In this document: positions 8,468 to 18,022 of the stretch, piece after piece
Position numbering within the stretch: position 1 is the first letter of the stretch
Layout: the number at the start of each line of letters is the position of its first letter
From: Vibrio ezurae NBRC 102218
Lineage (GTDB): Bacteria; Pseudomonadota; Gammaproteobacteria; Enterobacterales; Vibrionaceae
Direction of reading: 5' to 3'
Assembly: GCF_000467185.1 (NCBI RefSeq)
Contig: NZ_BATM01000002.1
Coordinates: 62,001 to 126,000 of the forward strand
Length of the DNA stretch: 64,000 bases
Program-made: the position numbers and the translations under genes
Notes under the pieces: generated by a model
What the model was told of the DNA's origin: nothing
Database searches by the model: none
Seen by the model: only the letters and a program-made list of their open reading frames with translations

Positions 8468-10141
8468 ATGCTTGCTAATATAAAAAAAACAGCTCTTGCT
8501 ACAGTAGTAATCGCAACCGCGGCCACCGCAATATCAGCTCCAGCAGTCGCAAGATCTGAGTTGACTATCGTACCTGATTTTTACCCTACAATGGTTCGTA
8601 ACTTTAACCCTTACCTAGCAACGAACCTTCGTACTACCACTGACTTCATCTATGAACCTCTCGTTATTTTCAATGAGATGCACGGCAATACCCCTGTGAT
8701 GCGTCTAGCTGAAAACTTTGCAATGTCAGATGATCTAAAAAGCGTGACTTTTGATATCCGCAAAGGCGTGAAATGGTCAGATGGAAAAGCATTCTCAGCC
8801 GATGATGTTGTTTTCTCTTTCGAACTGATTAAGAACAATACCGCGTTGGACCAAACAGGTATCAACAAGTGGGTAAGCAAAGTAGAAAAAGTAAACGACC
8901 ATGAAGTACGTTTCGTGCTTACCGAAGGTAACTCAAATGTGCCTTACGAGATCTCTAAAGTTCCTGTAGTACCTAAGCATGTTTGGTCTAAAGTGAAAGA
9001 TCCTACGTCTTTCACCAACGAAAACCCTGTTGGTTCTGGGCCGTTCACTGAAATTGATACCTTTACCCCGCAACTTTACATCCAGTGTGCTAACCCTAAT
9101 TACTGGGATGCAGACAACCTAGATGTCGATTGTCTACGTGTTCCACAAATTGCTAACAACGACCAGTTGCTAAGCAAAATCGTTAACTCTGAGCTAGATT
9201 GGACTTCGGCGTTTATCCCTGACATCGACCGTACCTACAAAGCTGTGAACCCTAATCACGGTTACTGGTACCCGCCAGCAGGCACTCAATCACTGGTAGT
9301 GAACTTTAAAAACCCAGATCCAGCTAAGAACGAAGCATTAACTGATGTGAACTTCCGTCGCGCAATGGGTATGGCTATCGACCGTCAAACTATCATCGAT
9401 ATTGCATTCTACGGTGCAGGTACTATCAATGACTTCGGTTCAGGTCTTGGCTACGCATTTGAAGCATGGTCTGACGAGAACGTGCATAAGAAGTATCAAA
9501 AATTCAATACTTACAACCCAGAAGAAGCGAAGAAACTTCTAAAAGAATCTGGCTTCAAAGACACAGATGGCGATGGTTTTGTTGAAACTCCATCAGGTAA
9601 GTCATTTGAATTGTTAATCCAATCGCCAAATGGTTGGACTGACTTCAACAACACAGTACAGCTTGCGGTTGAGCAGCTAAACGAAGTGGGCATCAAGTCT
9701 CGTGCTCGTACTCCTGAGTTTGCGGTATACAACCAAGCAATGCTAGATGCAACATACGACGTGGCTTACACCAACTACTTCCACGGTGCAGATCCACACT
9801 TGTACTGGAACAGTGCTTATAACTCAGCACTGCAAGAAGGTAGCGGCATGCCTCGCTTTGCAATGCACTTCTACAAGAATGCTGAGCTAGATAACCTACT
9901 GAACAGCTTCTACAAAACGGCGGATAAGAACAAGCAGCTAGAAATCGCACACGGCATTCAGCGCATCATTGCTGAGAACCAAGTAACGATTCCTGTTCTA
10001 TCTGGTGCAAGCAACTATCAGTACAACACAGCTCGATTCACGGGTTGGTGGACTCAAGATAACGCACAAGGTCGTCCAAACATTTGGGCCGGTATCCCTG
10101 AGCGCTTACTCCACGTACTTGACCTAAAACCTGTCAAGTAA
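8468..10141 (+). CDS. Periplasmic chitooligosaccharide-binding protein (ABC solute-binding family 5)
   Basis: Captures (GlcNAc)n in the periplasm, delivers it to the ABC importer, and in V. cholerae also restrains ChiS until ligand is bound. The 557-residue protein is an OppA/DppA-type family 5 binding protein, the length of V. cholerae CBP (VC0620). A Sec signal peptide is clear (MLANIKK, hydrophobic core, AVA|RS with cleavage after about A28). Aromatic-rich segments such as YPTMVRNFNPYLATN and NYWDADNLDVDCLRVPQ fit a large sugar cleft. RBS AAAGGA precedes the ATG. A stem-loop without T-tract follows (10154-10173), a usual way to give the binding protein more mRNA than the permeases. The C113-type loop cysteines IQCANPN...DCLRV may form a disulfide. 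Confidence 0.92.
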   Translation: MLANIKKTALATVVIATAATAISAPAVARSELTIVPDFYPTMVRNFNPYLATNLRTTTDFIYEPLVIFNEMHGNTPVMRLAENFAMSDDLKSVTFDIRKGVKWSDGKAFSADDVVFSFELIKNNTALDQTGINKWVSKVEKVNDHEVRFVLTEGNSNVPYEISKVPVVPKHVWSKVKDPTSFTNENPVGSGPFTEIDTFTPQLYIQCANPNYWDADNLDVDCLRVPQIANNDQLLSKIVNSELDWTSAFIPDIDRTYKAVNPNHGYWYPPAGTQSLVVNFKNPDPAKNEALTDVNFRRAMGMAIDRQTIIDIAFYGAGTINDFGSGLGYAFEAWSDENVHKKYQKFNTYNPEEAKKLLKESGFKDTDGDGFVETPSGKSFELLIQSPNGWTDFNNTVQLAVEQLNEVGIKSRARTPEFAVYNQAMLDATYDVAYTNYFHGADPHLYWNSAYNSALQEGSGMPRFAMHFYKNAELDNLLNSFYKTADKNKQLEIAHGIQRIIAENQVTIPVLSGASNYQYNTARFTGWWTQDNAQGRPNIWAGIPERLLHVLDLKPVK

Positions 10142-10153
10142 TTGACCTCTAAA

Positions 10154-10173
10154 GGCGCACCCTCGGGTGCGCC
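10154..10173 (+). other. Intergenic stem-loop after the binding-protein gene
   Basis: Arms GGCGCACC (10154-10161) and GGTGCGCC (10166-10173) with a CTCG loop. There is no T-run after it, so it looks like an mRNA-stabilising or attenuating hairpin rather than a full terminator. Confidence 0.6.
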
Positions 10174-10247
10174 AATATTACCCTTTAAAGTTAACAATAA
10201 TTATGACGCGATTGCGTTAGGGATTCTTTCACTCAACGGGTGGATTT

Positions 10248-10276
10248 TATTCGATATATGGACAATAAATCGAATA
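10248..10276 (+). other. Inverted repeat just upstream of the first permease gene
   Basis: Perfect 8-bp arms TATTCGAT (10248-10255) and ATCGAATA (10269-10276), 13-nt loop, ending 14 nt before the permease ATG and 3 nt before the GGTGTAGGT ribosome-site region. It could modulate translation or be an operator for an internal promoter. Confidence 0.4.
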
Positions 10277-10290
10277 GTTAAGGTGTAGGT

Positions 10291-11277
10291 ATGGGATATT
10301 TTCTAAGACGTTTGTCGTTCTACTTTATAGCGCTGTTAGTGGCCGCTACTATCAATTTTATTATTCCGCGAGCAATGCCCGGTGACCCCGTTACCATGAT
10401 GTTCGCTAACGCAACAGCCCAAGTGACTCCAGAACGTATCGAAGCAATGCGTCAACTGCTTGGTTTTGTTGATGGTCCGCTTTGGGTTCAATACTTCACT
10501 TATATGAAGAGCATTCTTAGCTGGGAGCTAGGAACCTCTATTAAATTTTATCCGTTAAGTGTGAATGAATTACTTGGTGGTGCTTTTGGCTGGTCTTTAT
10601 TCCTAGCCGGAACCGCCGTTATTCTTTCGTTTTCTATCGGTTCCATTCTTGGCATTTTTGCCGCATGGAAACGCGGTAGCAAATACGACACCTTTATCAC
10701 TCCGGGCATGCTTATTGTTCAAGCAGTACCACAGGTGGTTATTGCCATGCTCGCGATGTTTATCTTCGCTATTGGCCTGAAGTGGTTCCCAACGGGTTAC
10801 GCTTATACCGCCGGTGTCACTCCGGATTGGACCAGCTGGGAGTTCATCAAAAACGTCGCCTACCACGCGGTGTTACCTCTGGCTTGTGCCTCGCTGGTGC
10901 AGATTGGCGGATTCCTAGTAAACATGCGTAACAACATGATCAATTTACTTTCTGAAGACTATATCACTATGGCAAAAGGCAAAGGCCTGAGCGAAAACAG
11001 AGTGGTATTTAACTACGCGGCACGTAACGCACTATTACCAAGTGTTACCGCCCTTTCAATGTCTTTAGGTATGGCTATCGGTGGCCAACTTATCATCGAA
11101 ATCATATTTAATTACCCAGGACTAGGGACGGTCCTATTTAACGCAATTACCTCTCGTGACTACCAAGTACTGCAAGGGCAATTGTTAATCATGACCTTAT
11201 TCATGCTGTTCTTTAACCTACTCGCAGACATGCTGTATGTGCTGTTAGATCCTCGCCTACGTAAGGGAGGTAAATAA
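10291..11277 (+). CDS. Chitooligosaccharide ABC transporter permease (OppB-like)
   Basis: Inner-membrane subunit of the importer. 328 residues with the BPD_transp_1 fold: an N-terminal helix (about 8-28), a periplasmic loop containing the DPP/OPP family motif MPGDPVTMMFAN, then five further helices. The EAA-type cytoplasmic loop is at DYITMAKGKGLSENRVVFNYAARNALLP (around residues 223-250). Corresponds by position to V. cholerae VC0619. The stop is 1 bp before the next permease ATG, so the two are translationally coupled. Confidence 0.9.
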   Translation: MGYFLRRLSFYFIALLVAATINFIIPRAMPGDPVTMMFANATAQVTPERIEAMRQLLGFVDGPLWVQYFTYMKSILSWELGTSIKFYPLSVNELLGGAFGWSLFLAGTAVILSFSIGSILGIFAAWKRGSKYDTFITPGMLIVQAVPQVVIAMLAMFIFAIGLKWFPTGYAYTAGVTPDWTSWEFIKNVAYHAVLPLACASLVQIGGFLVNMRNNMINLLSEDYITMAKGKGLSENRVVFNYAARNALLPSVTALSMSLGMAIGGQLIIEIIFNYPGLGTVLFNAITSRDYQVLQGQLLIMTLFMLFFNLLADMLYVLLDPRLRKGGK

Positions 11278-11278
11278 G

Positions 11279-12313
11279 ATGAAAAATATATTAAAGCTAG
11301 TTCGTGGCAATACGGTGGCGATGATCGGAGTGGTGATATTAAGCACTTTCTTATTTATCGCACTGGCGGCGCCTCTCATTACCCAACATGCGCCCGATAA
11401 ACGTACCGGTAATCCGCACGAGTATCCCGGCATGATAGTAAAAGCGGCGCAAAACAACCCTGATGGTTGGATTGCGACCAATCTTGCGGACGACCGACGT
11501 ACCTTACGCATGTCAAAAGATGCAGAGCATACCCTTGGCACAACTCGTATGGGCCGTGATGTATGGGCGCAAATTGCCTATGGTGCACGCGTATCGTTAG
11601 CCGTCGGCTTTGGCGCGGGACTAACCGTGTGTTTCTTAGCGACCATTATCGGTATTTCTGCTGGTTACTTTGGCGGTAAAGTGGATGAATTTCTCACCGC
11701 GGCCATGAACATAATGTTGGTCATCCCTCAGTATCCATTGCTGTTTGTGGTAGCGGCCTTTATCGGGGAAGCGGGGCCTCTGACCATCGCCCTCATAATC
11801 GGTTTCACCTCCTGGGCGTGGGGAGCGAGGGTGGTTCGTTCGCAAACTCTCGCGCTACGTGAAAAAGAGTTTGTGAAAGCGGCAGAAGTGCTGGGTGAGT
11901 CTTCATTTAGAATTATCTTTGTGGAAATTTTACCTAACTTAATCTCCATTGTAGGTGCAAGTTTCATCGGCTCAGTCATGTATGCAGTAATGATGGAAGC
12001 GACAATTTCCTTCTTAGGCATGGGTGATCCAAACACCATTAGTTGGGGCATCATGCTGTACAACGTACAAACCTCATCTTCAATGCTTATCGGTGCATGG
12101 TGGGAGCTATTGGCCCCTTGTATGGCCTTAACCTTATTGGTCACAGGACTGGCACTGCTTAACTTTGCAGTTGATGAAATTGCCAACCCACAACTTCGCT
12201 CTCACAAAGGTATGCGTCGCTGGAAGAAGCTTGCGATTCAAGATAAAAAAGCGCGCAAACCTCAACCAGAAGAACTTGCAAACCGTCAGGTAGTACACGG
12301 AGAACAATCATGA
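11279..12313 (+). CDS. Chitooligosaccharide ABC transporter permease (OppC-like)
   Basis: Second membrane subunit, 344 residues. N-terminal helix (about 16-38), a long periplasmic segment, then DAEHTLGTTRMGRDVWAQIAYGARVSL, the hallmark of DppC/OppC proteins (usually LGTDxxGRDVxSR), followed by five helices and an EAA loop at EFVKAAEVLGESSFRIIFVEILPN. A charged cytoplasmic C-tail of about 35 residues is longer than usual. The stop codon overlaps the start of the ATPase gene by four bases (ATGA). Position equals V. cholerae VC0618. Confidence 0.9.
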   Translation: MKNILKLVRGNTVAMIGVVILSTFLFIALAAPLITQHAPDKRTGNPHEYPGMIVKAAQNNPDGWIATNLADDRRTLRMSKDAEHTLGTTRMGRDVWAQIAYGARVSLAVGFGAGLTVCFLATIIGISAGYFGGKVDEFLTAAMNIMLVIPQYPLLFVVAAFIGEAGPLTIALIIGFTSWAWGARVVRSQTLALREKEFVKAAEVLGESSFRIIFVEILPNLISIVGASFIGSVMYAVMMEATISFLGMGDPNTISWGIMLYNVQTSSSMLIGAWWELLAPCMALTLLVTGLALLNFAVDEIANPQLRSHKGMRRWKKLAIQDKKARKPQPEELANRQVVHGEQS

Positions 12314-13296
12314 GTAATCCACTAATTTCTGTTCGTAATCTGTGTGTAGATTACATTACTGATGCCGGTGACGTTCGCGCGTGTAACAACGTGAGCTTTG
12401 ACATTGCTCCGGGTGAAGTATTTGGCCTTGCCGGTGAGTCTGGCTGTGGTAAGTCCACCGTGGCATTTTCACTGATGCGCTTACATAAGCCACCTGCATT
12501 TATCACTGGCGGAGAAGTCATTTTTAACGGTGAAGACATTCTGCAATACAGCGACAAACAAATGCAGGCGTTTCGTTGGAACGAAATGTCGATGGTATTC
12601 CAAAGTGCCATGAACGCCTTAAACCCAGTATTGCCGATCTCTGAGCAGTTTTGTGACGTGCTCATGCACCACACTACAATGAGCCGTAAGCAGGCACTCA
12701 AGCGCGCTGAAGGCTTATTAGAAATTGTCGATATTCACCCAAGTCGCTTAAGTGATTACCCTCACCAGTTTTCTGGCGGAATGCGTCAGCGCTTGGTGAT
12801 TGCAATAGCGCTAGCGCTCAACCCTAAAATGATCATCATGGATGAGCCGACTACGGCGCTCGATGTAGTGGTGCAACGTGAAATACTGCAAAAAATCTAC
12901 GCTCTAAAAGAAGAGTTTGGATTTTCGATTCTGTTCATCACCCACGATTTATCCTTGATGGTTGAGTTCTCCGATCGCATCGGAATTATGTATTCAGGCG
13001 AACTGATTGAAGTAGCGCCGGCTAAGCAAATACTGGAAAACCCGTTCCATCCTTACACGCAAGGTTTGGGCAGTTCTTTCCCACCATTAACAGGGCCAAA
13101 AACCAAGTTAACGGGAATACCGGGCAATCCATTGAATTTATTAGAAATTCCACAAGGGTGCCGCTTTCAAGCTCGCTGCTCTCAAGTAACACCAATGTGC
13201 AGACAAACAGAAACTCAGCTGCGCCAAATCGAAGCACAGCGTTTTTCTAACTGTCATCTATTTGGTGAACCCATTGCACAGCAAAAAGTCAGCTAA
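12310..13296 (+). CDS. Chitooligosaccharide ABC transporter ATP-binding protein (OppD-like)
   Basis: First nucleotide-binding subunit, 328 residues, cytoplasmic face. Walker A GESGCGKST (about residues 42-50), Q-loop, signature FSGGMRQR, Walker B MIIMDEP and switch histidine ITHD are all intact. The C-terminal oligopeptide-transporter extension has a cysteine cluster (GCRFQARCSQVTPMC) of the kind that binds an iron-sulfur cluster in several Dpp/Opp ATPases. Starts inside the stop codon of the preceding permease gene. Confidence 0.9.
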   Translation: MSNPLISVRNLCVDYITDAGDVRACNNVSFDIAPGEVFGLAGESGCGKSTVAFSLMRLHKPPAFITGGEVIFNGEDILQYSDKQMQAFRWNEMSMVFQSAMNALNPVLPISEQFCDVLMHHTTMSRKQALKRAEGLLEIVDIHPSRLSDYPHQFSGGMRQRLVIAIALALNPKMIIMDEPTTALDVVVQREILQKIYALKEEFGFSILFITHDLSLMVEFSDRIGIMYSGELIEVAPAKQILENPFHPYTQGLGSSFPPLTGPKTKLTGIPGNPLNLLEIPQGCRFQARCSQVTPMCRQTETQLRQIEAQRFSNCHLFGEPIAQQKVS

Positions 13297-13325
13297 CGCT
13301 AACAAGACGTATTCGGAGAAGTAAC

Positions 13326-14321
13326 ATGAGCAAACCCACTGGCGAATTACTCATTGAAGGCAAAAATCTAGTTAAAGACTTTCCTGTAAGTAGTAATGCA
13401 CTGAAAAACCCGATGATGCGTGCCATTAACGACGTATCGTTCAAGATGTATAAAAGCCGCGGCCTATCTGTGGTGGGAGAATCCGGTTCGGGTAAATCCA
13501 CCACCGCGAAAATGATCGCAAAAATGTACGCCCCAACCGACGGCTGTATCGAATACCGTGGACGCGATATTCAAACCATCAAAAAGAAAAATGAGCTGAT
13601 GCACTACCGTGAAGGCGTGCAGATGGTATGGCAAGACCCGTTTGGATCATTAAACCCGACTCATAATATTTTCCACCACATTGCTAGGCCGCTTTTGATT
13701 CATAAGAAAGTCACTCCGGGCAATAAAAAAGATCTGGAAGAGCGTGTATACGACCTTTTAGAGCAAGTGGGGCTCATTCCGCCAAAAGAAACCGCAGCTA
13801 AGTTCCCCCACCAGCTGTCTGGTGGACAGCGCCAACGTGTCAATTTGGCAAGAAACATTGCCGTTGGTGCAGAGGTGGTGTTGGCCGATGAGCCTACTTC
13901 GATGCTTGATGTTTCAATACGCGCGGGTGTATTGAACCTAATGGAAGAGATGAAGTTTGAAAAACAAATGTCTCTGTTGTACATCACCCATGACATTGCC
14001 ACCGCTCGTTATATTGCCGAAGACATAGCGGTCATGTACGTAGGGCATATGGTGGAATGGGGAGATACCGATGAGGTTATCGCTAATCCACAACATCCGT
14101 ATACCCAATTATTGGTTTCTGCGGTGCCCGATCCTGCGAAATCTATTCATACCAAACTCGCCGGCAATAAAGGGGAAATTCCTTTATGGACACCGGAGTC
14201 TTTTGGATGTCCATTTGCCGGTCGATGTCAGCAAGTGACAGATAAATGTAAAGAGCAACTCCCTAAGGTCACCCAACTATCAGAAAACCACTTTGTTCGT
14301 TGCTATTTGCACGAAAGCTAA
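13326..14321 (+). CDS. Chitooligosaccharide ABC transporter ATP-binding protein (OppF-like)
   Basis: Second nucleotide-binding subunit, 331 residues. Walker A GESGSGKST, signature LSGGQRQR, Walker B VVLADEP and switch ITHD are present; the C-terminal extension again has clustered cysteines (FGCPFAGRCQQVTDKC). A clear GGAGAAGTAAC ribosome region precedes the ATG. Ends the transporter block: a good intrinsic terminator follows, so the GH9 and GH20 genes are reached by read-through or from a second promoter. Confidence 0.9.
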   Translation: MSKPTGELLIEGKNLVKDFPVSSNALKNPMMRAINDVSFKMYKSRGLSVVGESGSGKSTTAKMIAKMYAPTDGCIEYRGRDIQTIKKKNELMHYREGVQMVWQDPFGSLNPTHNIFHHIARPLLIHKKVTPGNKKDLEERVYDLLEQVGLIPPKETAAKFPHQLSGGQRQRVNLARNIAVGAEVVLADEPTSMLDVSIRAGVLNLMEEMKFEKQMSLLYITHDIATARYIAEDIAVMYVGHMVEWGDTDEVIANPQHPYTQLLVSAVPDPAKSIHTKLAGNKGEIPLWTPESFGCPFAGRCQQVTDKCKEQLPKVTQLSENHFVRCYLHES

Positions 14322-14338
14322 CTGTGACCTTTCTTTTT

Positions 14339-14366
14339 TAGCCTCCTTAACCGGAGGCTACTTTTT
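14339..14366 (+). terminator. Terminator between the transporter block and the hydrolase genes
   Basis: Arms TAGCCTCC (14339-14346) and GGAGGCTA (14353-14360), 6-nt loop, then CTTTTTA. Confidence 0.75.
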
Positions 14367-14409
14367 ACTTCTATACCCAGCACTTCGTTTATGCAAAGGA
14401 TAGCGACTG

Positions 14410-16140
14410 ATGCAGTTGTTAATCAATCAAATTGGCTACTCGACAACAGCCCCTAAAGTCGGTGTGCTGCGCACCTCTTCTCCCCTCTCATTACAGAAGG
14501 TGGATACGGCCGATGTCATTATTGTTGATCTGCACACTGGCCAAGAAGTCATGCGAGTCCCCTTACAACCGGGTAAACAAGTCGAACACTGGAATGTAGG
14601 CTGGAGCTATCCTTTTGACTTTAGCCAATTGACTATCAATGGTCGCTTTATCGCACGCTTTGAGCAGCTAGACTCCCTCGCGTTTGATATTCAGCCACAG
14701 CTTTTATTTCAGCGCACCTTTTCCGACCTACTGCATTATTTTAAGTCACAACGTTGCAGTGGTTCGTTTGATAAAGCCGACAAAAATGCACGTTTATTTG
14801 GCAGTGAAAGCCGGATCGATGTCAGCGGCGGCTGGTATGATGCATCGGGAGATGTCAGCAAATACTTGAGCCATTTATGCTACACCAACTACTTAAATCC
14901 TCAGCAAATTCCTATGCTGGTATGGAACTTACTCTCTAGCTTAGACGTGCTTCGCGCGCACAACGATTGTGCTCCATTTATGCGTACCCGCCTTGTCGAT
15001 GAAGCCTTATTTGGCGCCGATTTCTTAGTGCGCATGCAAGCTGACAATGGGTTTTTCTACACCACCGTCTTTGATCAATGGAGCAAAGACCCCGCACAAA
15101 GGGAGATTTGTGCATATAAAACTCAAGCTGGGAAAAAACTCGTCACCTATCAAGCGGGCTTTCGACAAGGTGCAGGCATAGCCATTGCCGCTCTTGCCAG
15201 TGCTGCTAGGCTCAAACAAGATGGCGAACACAGTGCTTATCGCTATCAAGAAGCTGCGGTAAAAGGTTATTGGCATTTAAAGAAGAGCAATAGAGCGTAT
15301 TTAAATGACGGAAAAGAAAACATCATTGATGAATACACCGCTTTATTAGCCAGTGTCGAGCTTTACAAAACGACTCAAGATGGGCGCTACATAGATGAGA
15401 GCCGTGACTGGGCATTGCGTCTTATCCAGCGTCAATGTAGCGACCAACACTGGTCGAACTTTTGGTCGGCGACGGCACAAGGTGAACGTCCTTACTATCA
15501 CCCCTCAGATGCAGGGCTTCCTGTCATCGCTCTGTGCGCTTTTTTGGATATTGAAAGCGACGCTATTTTTAAGCAAAAAATACAACGCGCCATTAATGCC
15601 GCGCTCTCGTTTGAACTTAACATCACACATTCCGTAAGTAACCCTTATGCCTATCCACGGCAATATGTTAAAGATCTCAATGGGTCAAAACGCGACGCTT
15701 TTTTTATGGCGCAAGACAATGAATCGGGTTATTGGTGGCAAGGAGAAAACGCTCGCCTCGCCTCTTTATCGGCAATGGTATACAGAGCTAAACCTTATGC
15801 CTGTTCATCTCTAATCAAACCATTACAACGCTACGCACAATCTTGCTTAAACTGGATAACTGGCTTAAACCCTTACAATATCTGCATGCTCGATGGGCAT
15901 GGCGATAACAACCCTAGCTATTTGCCCCACTTAGGATTTCATAACGCTAAAGGGGGGATTTGCAACGGCATAACCGCAGGCTTTGAACACCCGCAAGGCA
16001 TTGCTTTTAACCCAAGCGCCTACGCTGATGACTTACAACAAAATTGGCGCTGGACAGAGCAATGGCTCCCCCACAGTGCGTGGTTTTTATTAGCTGTCGC
16101 CTACCAAACACACGATGAATTATCAGGAGACTCTCTATGA
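14410..16140 (+). CDS. Glycoside hydrolase family 9 exo-beta-D-glucosaminidase
   Basis: 576-residue GH9 enzyme without a signal peptide, so cytoplasmic. It has an N-terminal Ig-like cellulase domain (MQLLINQIGYSTTAPKVGVL) and an (alpha/alpha)6 barrel with the GH9 signature SGGWYDASGDVSKY near residues 137-150, where catalytic Asp residues lie, and the GDNNPSYLPHLGFHNAKGG region. Position equals V. cholerae VC0615, annotated there as endoglucanase-related. A Photobacterium profundum family member was shown to be an exo-beta-D-glucosaminidase acting on glucosamine-containing oligosaccharides, so that activity is the best guess and cellulase the older, less likely label. The stop overlaps the next start (ATGA). 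Confidence 0.85.
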   Translation: MQLLINQIGYSTTAPKVGVLRTSSPLSLQKVDTADVIIVDLHTGQEVMRVPLQPGKQVEHWNVGWSYPFDFSQLTINGRFIARFEQLDSLAFDIQPQLLFQRTFSDLLHYFKSQRCSGSFDKADKNARLFGSESRIDVSGGWYDASGDVSKYLSHLCYTNYLNPQQIPMLVWNLLSSLDVLRAHNDCAPFMRTRLVDEALFGADFLVRMQADNGFFYTTVFDQWSKDPAQREICAYKTQAGKKLVTYQAGFRQGAGIAIAALASAARLKQDGEHSAYRYQEAAVKGYWHLKKSNRAYLNDGKENIIDEYTALLASVELYKTTQDGRYIDESRDWALRLIQRQCSDQHWSNFWSATAQGERPYYHPSDAGLPVIALCAFLDIESDAIFKQKIQRAINAALSFELNITHSVSNPYAYPRQYVKDLNGSKRDAFFMAQDNESGYWWQGENARLASLSAMVYRAKPYACSSLIKPLQRYAQSCLNWITGLNPYNICMLDGHGDNNPSYLPHLGFHNAKGGICNGITAGFEHPQGIAFNPSAYADDLQQNWRWTEQWLPHSAWFLLAVAYQTHDELSGDSL

Positions 16141-18020
16141 GCCTATTTCGCCTCGACCTTAAAGTGGTCAATGAAAGCGAAGAACGTACCCGTTTTGCTT
16201 TATCTCTGGTCAACTTGTCTGAATTACAATTGACGGATTGGACGCTGAACTTCTCAATCACTCGCTTTTTAGACAGTGCCAGTTGCACGGTAGGTCAACT
16301 GACACAAACGGGCAGTTTTTGTACCCTAAGTGCACTGCCCACACTAGACGCTTATCAGGTTTTCACTACTGAATTTGATATGCCAACTCCGCCATTGCAG
16401 CTGCAATGTGATGGCATTCTCGAAGCGTTTATTGAGTCATCTGAGCATCATTGTGTCGCGGTAACGCCTTTGCAACTGCTGGCGCCAAACTCTGTAGAGC
16501 ATGGGATAGAACCCGTCGAAAGCGCACAGATAGCCATTATTCCCAAACCCAACAACCTTGATCCTATGCAAGGGGTATTTGAGTTTGTTATTGGCGAAGC
16601 TATGTATATTGAAAGCTCGATGGCAACCGAGGCAGCATTGTGGCTATGCGAGAGCAAACCTCAATTGAAACTGAGTATCACACAGCAACCGGCACGGATT
16701 CACTTTAAAGCAATGAGCTGTTTATCTACAGCGGCTTATCAATTAGATGTATCCAATAGCACTATCACAATCAGCGCCGGTGACGCGCAAGGGTTTGGGC
16801 ACGCAGTGGCATCCTTATTGCAGCTGTTTGAAAATGACACCTCATTGGCTTGTGTCAAAATCTCCGACAGTCCGGCTTATCACTATCGTGGCATGATGCT
16901 GGATTGCTCTCGTCACTTTCATCAAATAGAACAAGTGAAGCTCATTATTGATCAACTGGCTCGCTATAAATACAACCACTTTCATTGGCATCTGACCGAT
17001 GACGAAGGCTGGCGCATTGAGATAAAAGCGTTTCCTGAACTGACTGATATTGGTGCATGGCGCGGTAAAAACTTACCTTTGGCTCCGCAGTTTAGGCATA
17101 TCGATTCCACCTATGGTGGATTTTATACCCAAGAGCAAATCAAAGAGGTCATCGCTTATGCACAGCGTCGCGGGATCATTGTCGTTCCCGAAATTGACAT
17201 TCCGGGTCACTGCCGAGCTGCGATTAAAGCTTTGCCAAATCTGTTATTAGACCCTGAAGATGCATCGATTTATCGCAGTGTCCAACACTATACGGACAAC
17301 GTATTATCACCTGCGCTAGAAGGTACTTACGAGTTTCTGGATAAAGTGATTGCTGAAGTGGTAGAGCTCTTTCCTGCCCCATACGTTCACATTGGTGCAG
17401 ATGAAGTGCCAGAGGGCGTCTGGACTGACAGTGAAAAATGCCAAGCCCTGATGAAGAAACACAACTATCAGGATCCAAAGGAGCTACAAGGGCACCTGTT
17501 GCGGTATGTGGAGAATAAACTCAGCGGTTTTGGCAAACGCATGCTCGGCTGGGAAGAAGCGCAACACGGCGACAAAGTCAGTCAACAGACGGTCATTTAT
17601 TCTTGGCAAAGTGAGCAAGCCGCCATTGAGTGTGCCCGCAAAGGGTTTGATGTGGTGTTGCAGCCGGGGCAATACACCTATCTCGATATGGCGCAGGAAT
17701 TTGATGCCACAGAGTCTGGTTTTTATTGGGCAAACATTACCCCATTAAAACACGCTTATCACTATCAACCTTTACAGGAAATTGCACTAGATGACCCAAT
17801 CCAGCAAAAGGTATGGGGCATTCAGGCTGCATTGTGGTGTGAACTGGTTGATAACGAGAAAAAGCTACAATATATGGTCCACCCTCGCCTGCAAGCTATC
17901 GCCGAAGTGTGTTGGACTGAGGCTCACAATAAAGATTGGAGTGACTTCACTGCCCGCCTCAAAGTCGATTTAGCACAACTCGATAAACGAGGAATCCAAT
18001 ACCGTAACCCTTGGTACTAA
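16137..18020 (+). CDS. Cytoplasmic beta-N-acetylhexosaminidase, GH20
   Basis: Cleaves GlcNAc from the non-reducing end of imported chitooligosaccharides. 627 residues, no signal peptide. An N-terminal CHB_HEX-like beta domain (about 1-120) and a GH20b domain (to about 245) precede the GH20 barrel, which starts near YHYRGMMLDCSRHF. The catalytic pair is D422-E423 in HIGADEVPEG, and the substrate Trp residues and the FHWHLTDDEGWRIEIK motif are intact. Corresponds to V. cholerae VC0613, but here it follows the GH9 gene directly with a 4-bp overlap and is the last gene of the operon: the GlcNAc kinase, chitobiose phosphorylase and mutase found at the V. cholerae locus are absent. Its stop lies 2 bp from the stop of convergent fbpC, and I see no T-tailed terminator. 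Confidence 0.9.
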   Translation: MSLFRLDLKVVNESEERTRFALSLVNLSELQLTDWTLNFSITRFLDSASCTVGQLTQTGSFCTLSALPTLDAYQVFTTEFDMPTPPLQLQCDGILEAFIESSEHHCVAVTPLQLLAPNSVEHGIEPVESAQIAIIPKPNNLDPMQGVFEFVIGEAMYIESSMATEAALWLCESKPQLKLSITQQPARIHFKAMSCLSTAAYQLDVSNSTITISAGDAQGFGHAVASLLQLFENDTSLACVKISDSPAYHYRGMMLDCSRHFHQIEQVKLIIDQLARYKYNHFHWHLTDDEGWRIEIKAFPELTDIGAWRGKNLPLAPQFRHIDSTYGGFYTQEQIKEVIAYAQRRGIIVVPEIDIPGHCRAAIKALPNLLLDPEDASIYRSVQHYTDNVLSPALEGTYEFLDKVIAEVVELFPAPYVHIGADEVPEGVWTDSEKCQALMKKHNYQDPKELQGHLLRYVENKLSGFGKRMLGWEEAQHGDKVSQQTVIYSWQSEQAAIECARKGFDVVLQPGQYTYLDMAQEFDATESGFYWANITPLKHAYHYQPLQEIALDDPIQQKVWGIQAALWCELVDNEKKLQYMVHPRLQAIAEVCWTEAHNKDWSDFTARLKVDLAQLDKRGIQYRNPWY

Positions 18021-18022
18021 TA

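Noticed and set aside
11728..12186. 152-codon minus-strand ORF
   Set aside because: Shadow of the OppC-like permease gene, which has full family motifs in the plus frame.
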